This document shows, in pieces, positions 4,172-5,418 of a stretch of 5,418 nucleotides of DNA; position 1 is the stretch's first letter; every line of letters begins with the position of its first letter. The DNA lies in contig JAOUJU010000134.1 of assembly GCA_029883045.1 (NCBI GenBank), positions 1 to 5,418 of the forward strand, read 5' to 3'. The notes below the pieces were generated by a model. That model was not told the origin of the DNA and did not search any database. It saw only the letters and a program-made list of their open reading frames with translations. The position numbers and the translations under genes were made by a program. The DNA comes from Rhodospirillaceae bacterium. GTDB taxonomy: Bacteria; Pseudomonadota; Alphaproteobacteria; Rhodospirillales; Magnetovibrionaceae.

Positions 4172-5418
4172 TTATGCTTGCGGCTGGCTGTCTTCGCCTT
4201 GTGGGGCTTGGATTGCAGGCTCTTCTTGGATTGCAGGCTCTTGAAGTGCTGCTTGTTGGGCTAGGGCTTCGTTGGCCACATCTGCTTGGGCATTGAGGGC
4301 TGCAATGTCTGCTTTGTCGTCCCAAACATGCTCGTAAAGGTATGCGGGCCCGTCTATTCCCTTCATAAGGTAGGGGCCACGTTTAATGAATTGCATTGTT
4401 CCACCTTTTAACATTCCATAAACCGTATCTGATACTAGGTTCATGCCTTCGCCAGCTTTATCAACAATGCGCGCAGCCATCTGTACGGTTACGCCATAAA
4501 GATCATTTTCTTCAACCACCACCGAGCCCATGGCGGTGCCTATTTTTACCTTCAGCGGCGTATTAGGATCGTTTTGGTTGTGCAATTGGATAAGGCGCTG
4601 CATATGGGCAGTGGCATTTACGCTATCTGTAACATCTTCAAACGAAGCCATAATGCCATCGCCGGTGTGCTTAATTTCTTTGCCTCTGAATTTAATAAGG
4701 GCTTCACGTACAATTTTGTTGTGGGCGCGAACAATTTCTTGTGCACCCATGTTGCCCTTTTCATGGGTCATGGCGGTAGAACCAACAATATCAGTGAACA
4801 TAACCACGATCTGACGCTCGGGGTTTTCTGGTTCTTTTGGTTTGTTCCATTCTTCTAGTGTTTCATCCATGCGAATTGCGCTATCGCCTTCGCCAGCCAG
4901 GTAGCCAGACATATCGCGCCTACCGGATTGGAACATTTGCATATAGCGTGCATCGGATAGCAAATATTCTTCATAACGCTTGGCAAATGCATCTGCGTGG
5001 GCTTCGGCCATTCCCATTACCTTTAGGCTATCTGATAAAATTTTTTCTGTTTCTTCAGATTCAAGGTGGCGTTCTGACCCAATCGCTTCGGATGCCCCTG
5101 CTAGATACAGGTTGACCCCAAAACGGTTGTAGTTATCCATTTTTTTGCGCTCGGCCGGAAGTTTGCGAATTGATTCACCAAAAAACGACATCATGATAAT
5201 TTTTTGTTGCTCAGCATTGGCCGACATCATCGGCTCAAGTTCAGGTTCTTCTTCAGCGCTTTCGGTTGCGGGCTGATTGTCTTCTTCTGGCAGCTTATCT
5301 TCTTCGGCCTTTTTTCTTATAGCCTCTTCGGTTTCCCTTCTTAGGGCGTCCTCTTCTTCCGGGGTTAAGTTTTGAGCAGCTTCTTCTTCTTTTTTCTTAC
5401 GCTCTTCTTCTTTTTTCT
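4172..5418 (-). CDS. Class III adenylate cyclase, soluble part; N-terminus outside window
   Basis: The family makes cyclic AMP from ATP. The frame has no stop up to the window edge, so the ATG at 5230 is internal; 414 complete codons including the last residue are visible. In protein order there is a very K/E-rich region (bases 5416 to about 5230), then a helical region (about 5200-4850, including FGVNLYLAGASEAIGSER and FAKRYEEYLLSDARYMQMF), then the catalytic domain (about 4815-4310). Metal-binding Asp residues are in FTDIVGST (4792-4790) and HTGDG (4660-4658). The adenine-specifying pair Lys (4672-4670) and Asp (4504-4502) points to ATP rather than GTP. The transition-state Arg (4471-4469) is present, but the usual Asn is Gln (4483-4481). 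The tail is Ala/Gln/Pro-rich with a repeat. No membrane segment is visible. It lies 200 bp upstream of hsp20 with only a weak AT-rich hairpin after its stop. Confidence 0.9.
   Translation of the reverse strand, partial: KKEEERKKKEEEAAQNLTPEEEDALRRETEEAIRKKAEEDKLPEEDNQPATESAEEEPELEPMMSANAEQQKIIMMSFFGESIRKLPAERKKMDNYNRFGVNLYLAGASEAIGSERHLESEETEKILSDSLKVMGMAEAHADAFAKRYEEYLLSDARYMQMFQSGRRDMSGYLAGEGDSAIRMDETLEEWNKPKEPENPERQIVVMFTDIVGSTAMTHEKGNMGAQEIVRAHNKIVREALIKFRGKEIKHTGDGIMASFEDVTDSVNATAHMQRLIQLHNQNDPNTPLKVKIGTAMGSVVVEENDLYGVTVQMAARIVDKAGEGMNLVSDTVYGMLKGGTMQFIKRGPYLMKGIDGPAYLYEHVWDDKADIAALNAQADVANEALAQQAALQEPAIQEEPAIQAPQGEDSQPQA
4207..4242. repeat. Perfect 18-bp tandem duplication inside the cyclase gene tail
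   Basis: CTTGGATTGCAGGCTCTT occurs twice with no gap (4207-4224, 4225-4242). It keeps the reading frame and encodes two EPAIQ units near the C-terminus (QEPAIQEEPAIQAP). The lack of any difference between copies suggests a recent duplication in a flexible, weakly constrained tail. Confidence 0.95.

Noticed and set aside
4530..5115. Plus-strand open frames opposite the cyclase gene
   Set aside because: They lie antisense to strongly conserved cyclase motifs, lack recognisable domains and good ribosome-binding sites, and overlap one another.

Overview
This window looks like an ordinary chromosomal segment of an alphaproteobacterium with moderate-to-low GC and AT-rich intergenic regions. The assignment rests on three genes: a full-length TrcR/DUF1013 protein, a DUF1192 miniprotein and an alphaproteobacterial-type soluble class III cyclase. 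TrcR is essentially confined to Alphaproteobacteria. No mobile element, CRISPR array, tRNA or rRNA was seen.

Layout from left to right. Bases 1-489 (+) hold the C-terminal end of a propionyl-CoA synthetase (prpE), followed by an intrinsic terminator. Convergent to it are trcR (554-1309, -) and, upstream of trcR, a PIG3-type NAD(P)H quinone oxidoreductase (1445-2455, -). Divergent from the oxidoreductase is a 60-aa DUF1192 protein (2569-2751, +). A gene-poor stretch of about 400 bases (2752-3149) then carries consecutive hairpins, a partly duplicated terminator, a possible small RNA and another strong terminator. The last three genes are all on the minus strand: a 70-aa DUF2892 membrane protein (3150-3362), an Hsp20 small heat-shock protein (3507-3971) and a class III adenylate cyclase (4172 to beyond 5418). 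The cyclase reading frame stays open to the window edge, so its N-terminus is outside.

Functional links are loose. The trcR, oxidoreductase and DUF1192 genes form one compact neighbourhood with a divergent promoter region between the last two. TrcR is a regulator associated with RNA polymerase and the cell cycle. Hsp20 appears to be a stand-alone heat-responsive unit with its own candidate RpoH-like promoter, a structured leader of about 116 nt and a terminator.

The most interesting signals are non-coding. The Hsp20 leader ends in a hairpin that pairs the Shine-Dalgarno with a UCGCU-containing strand and leaves one G bulged, which is the hallmark of a ROSE-type RNA thermometer. The 2796-2940 region has mutually exclusive hairpins resembling an attenuator, plus a slipped duplication of its terminator. 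Bases 2994-3126 have a promoter, a hairpin and a terminator, as expected of a small RNA. I saw no clear evidence of a wholly new multi-gene system.
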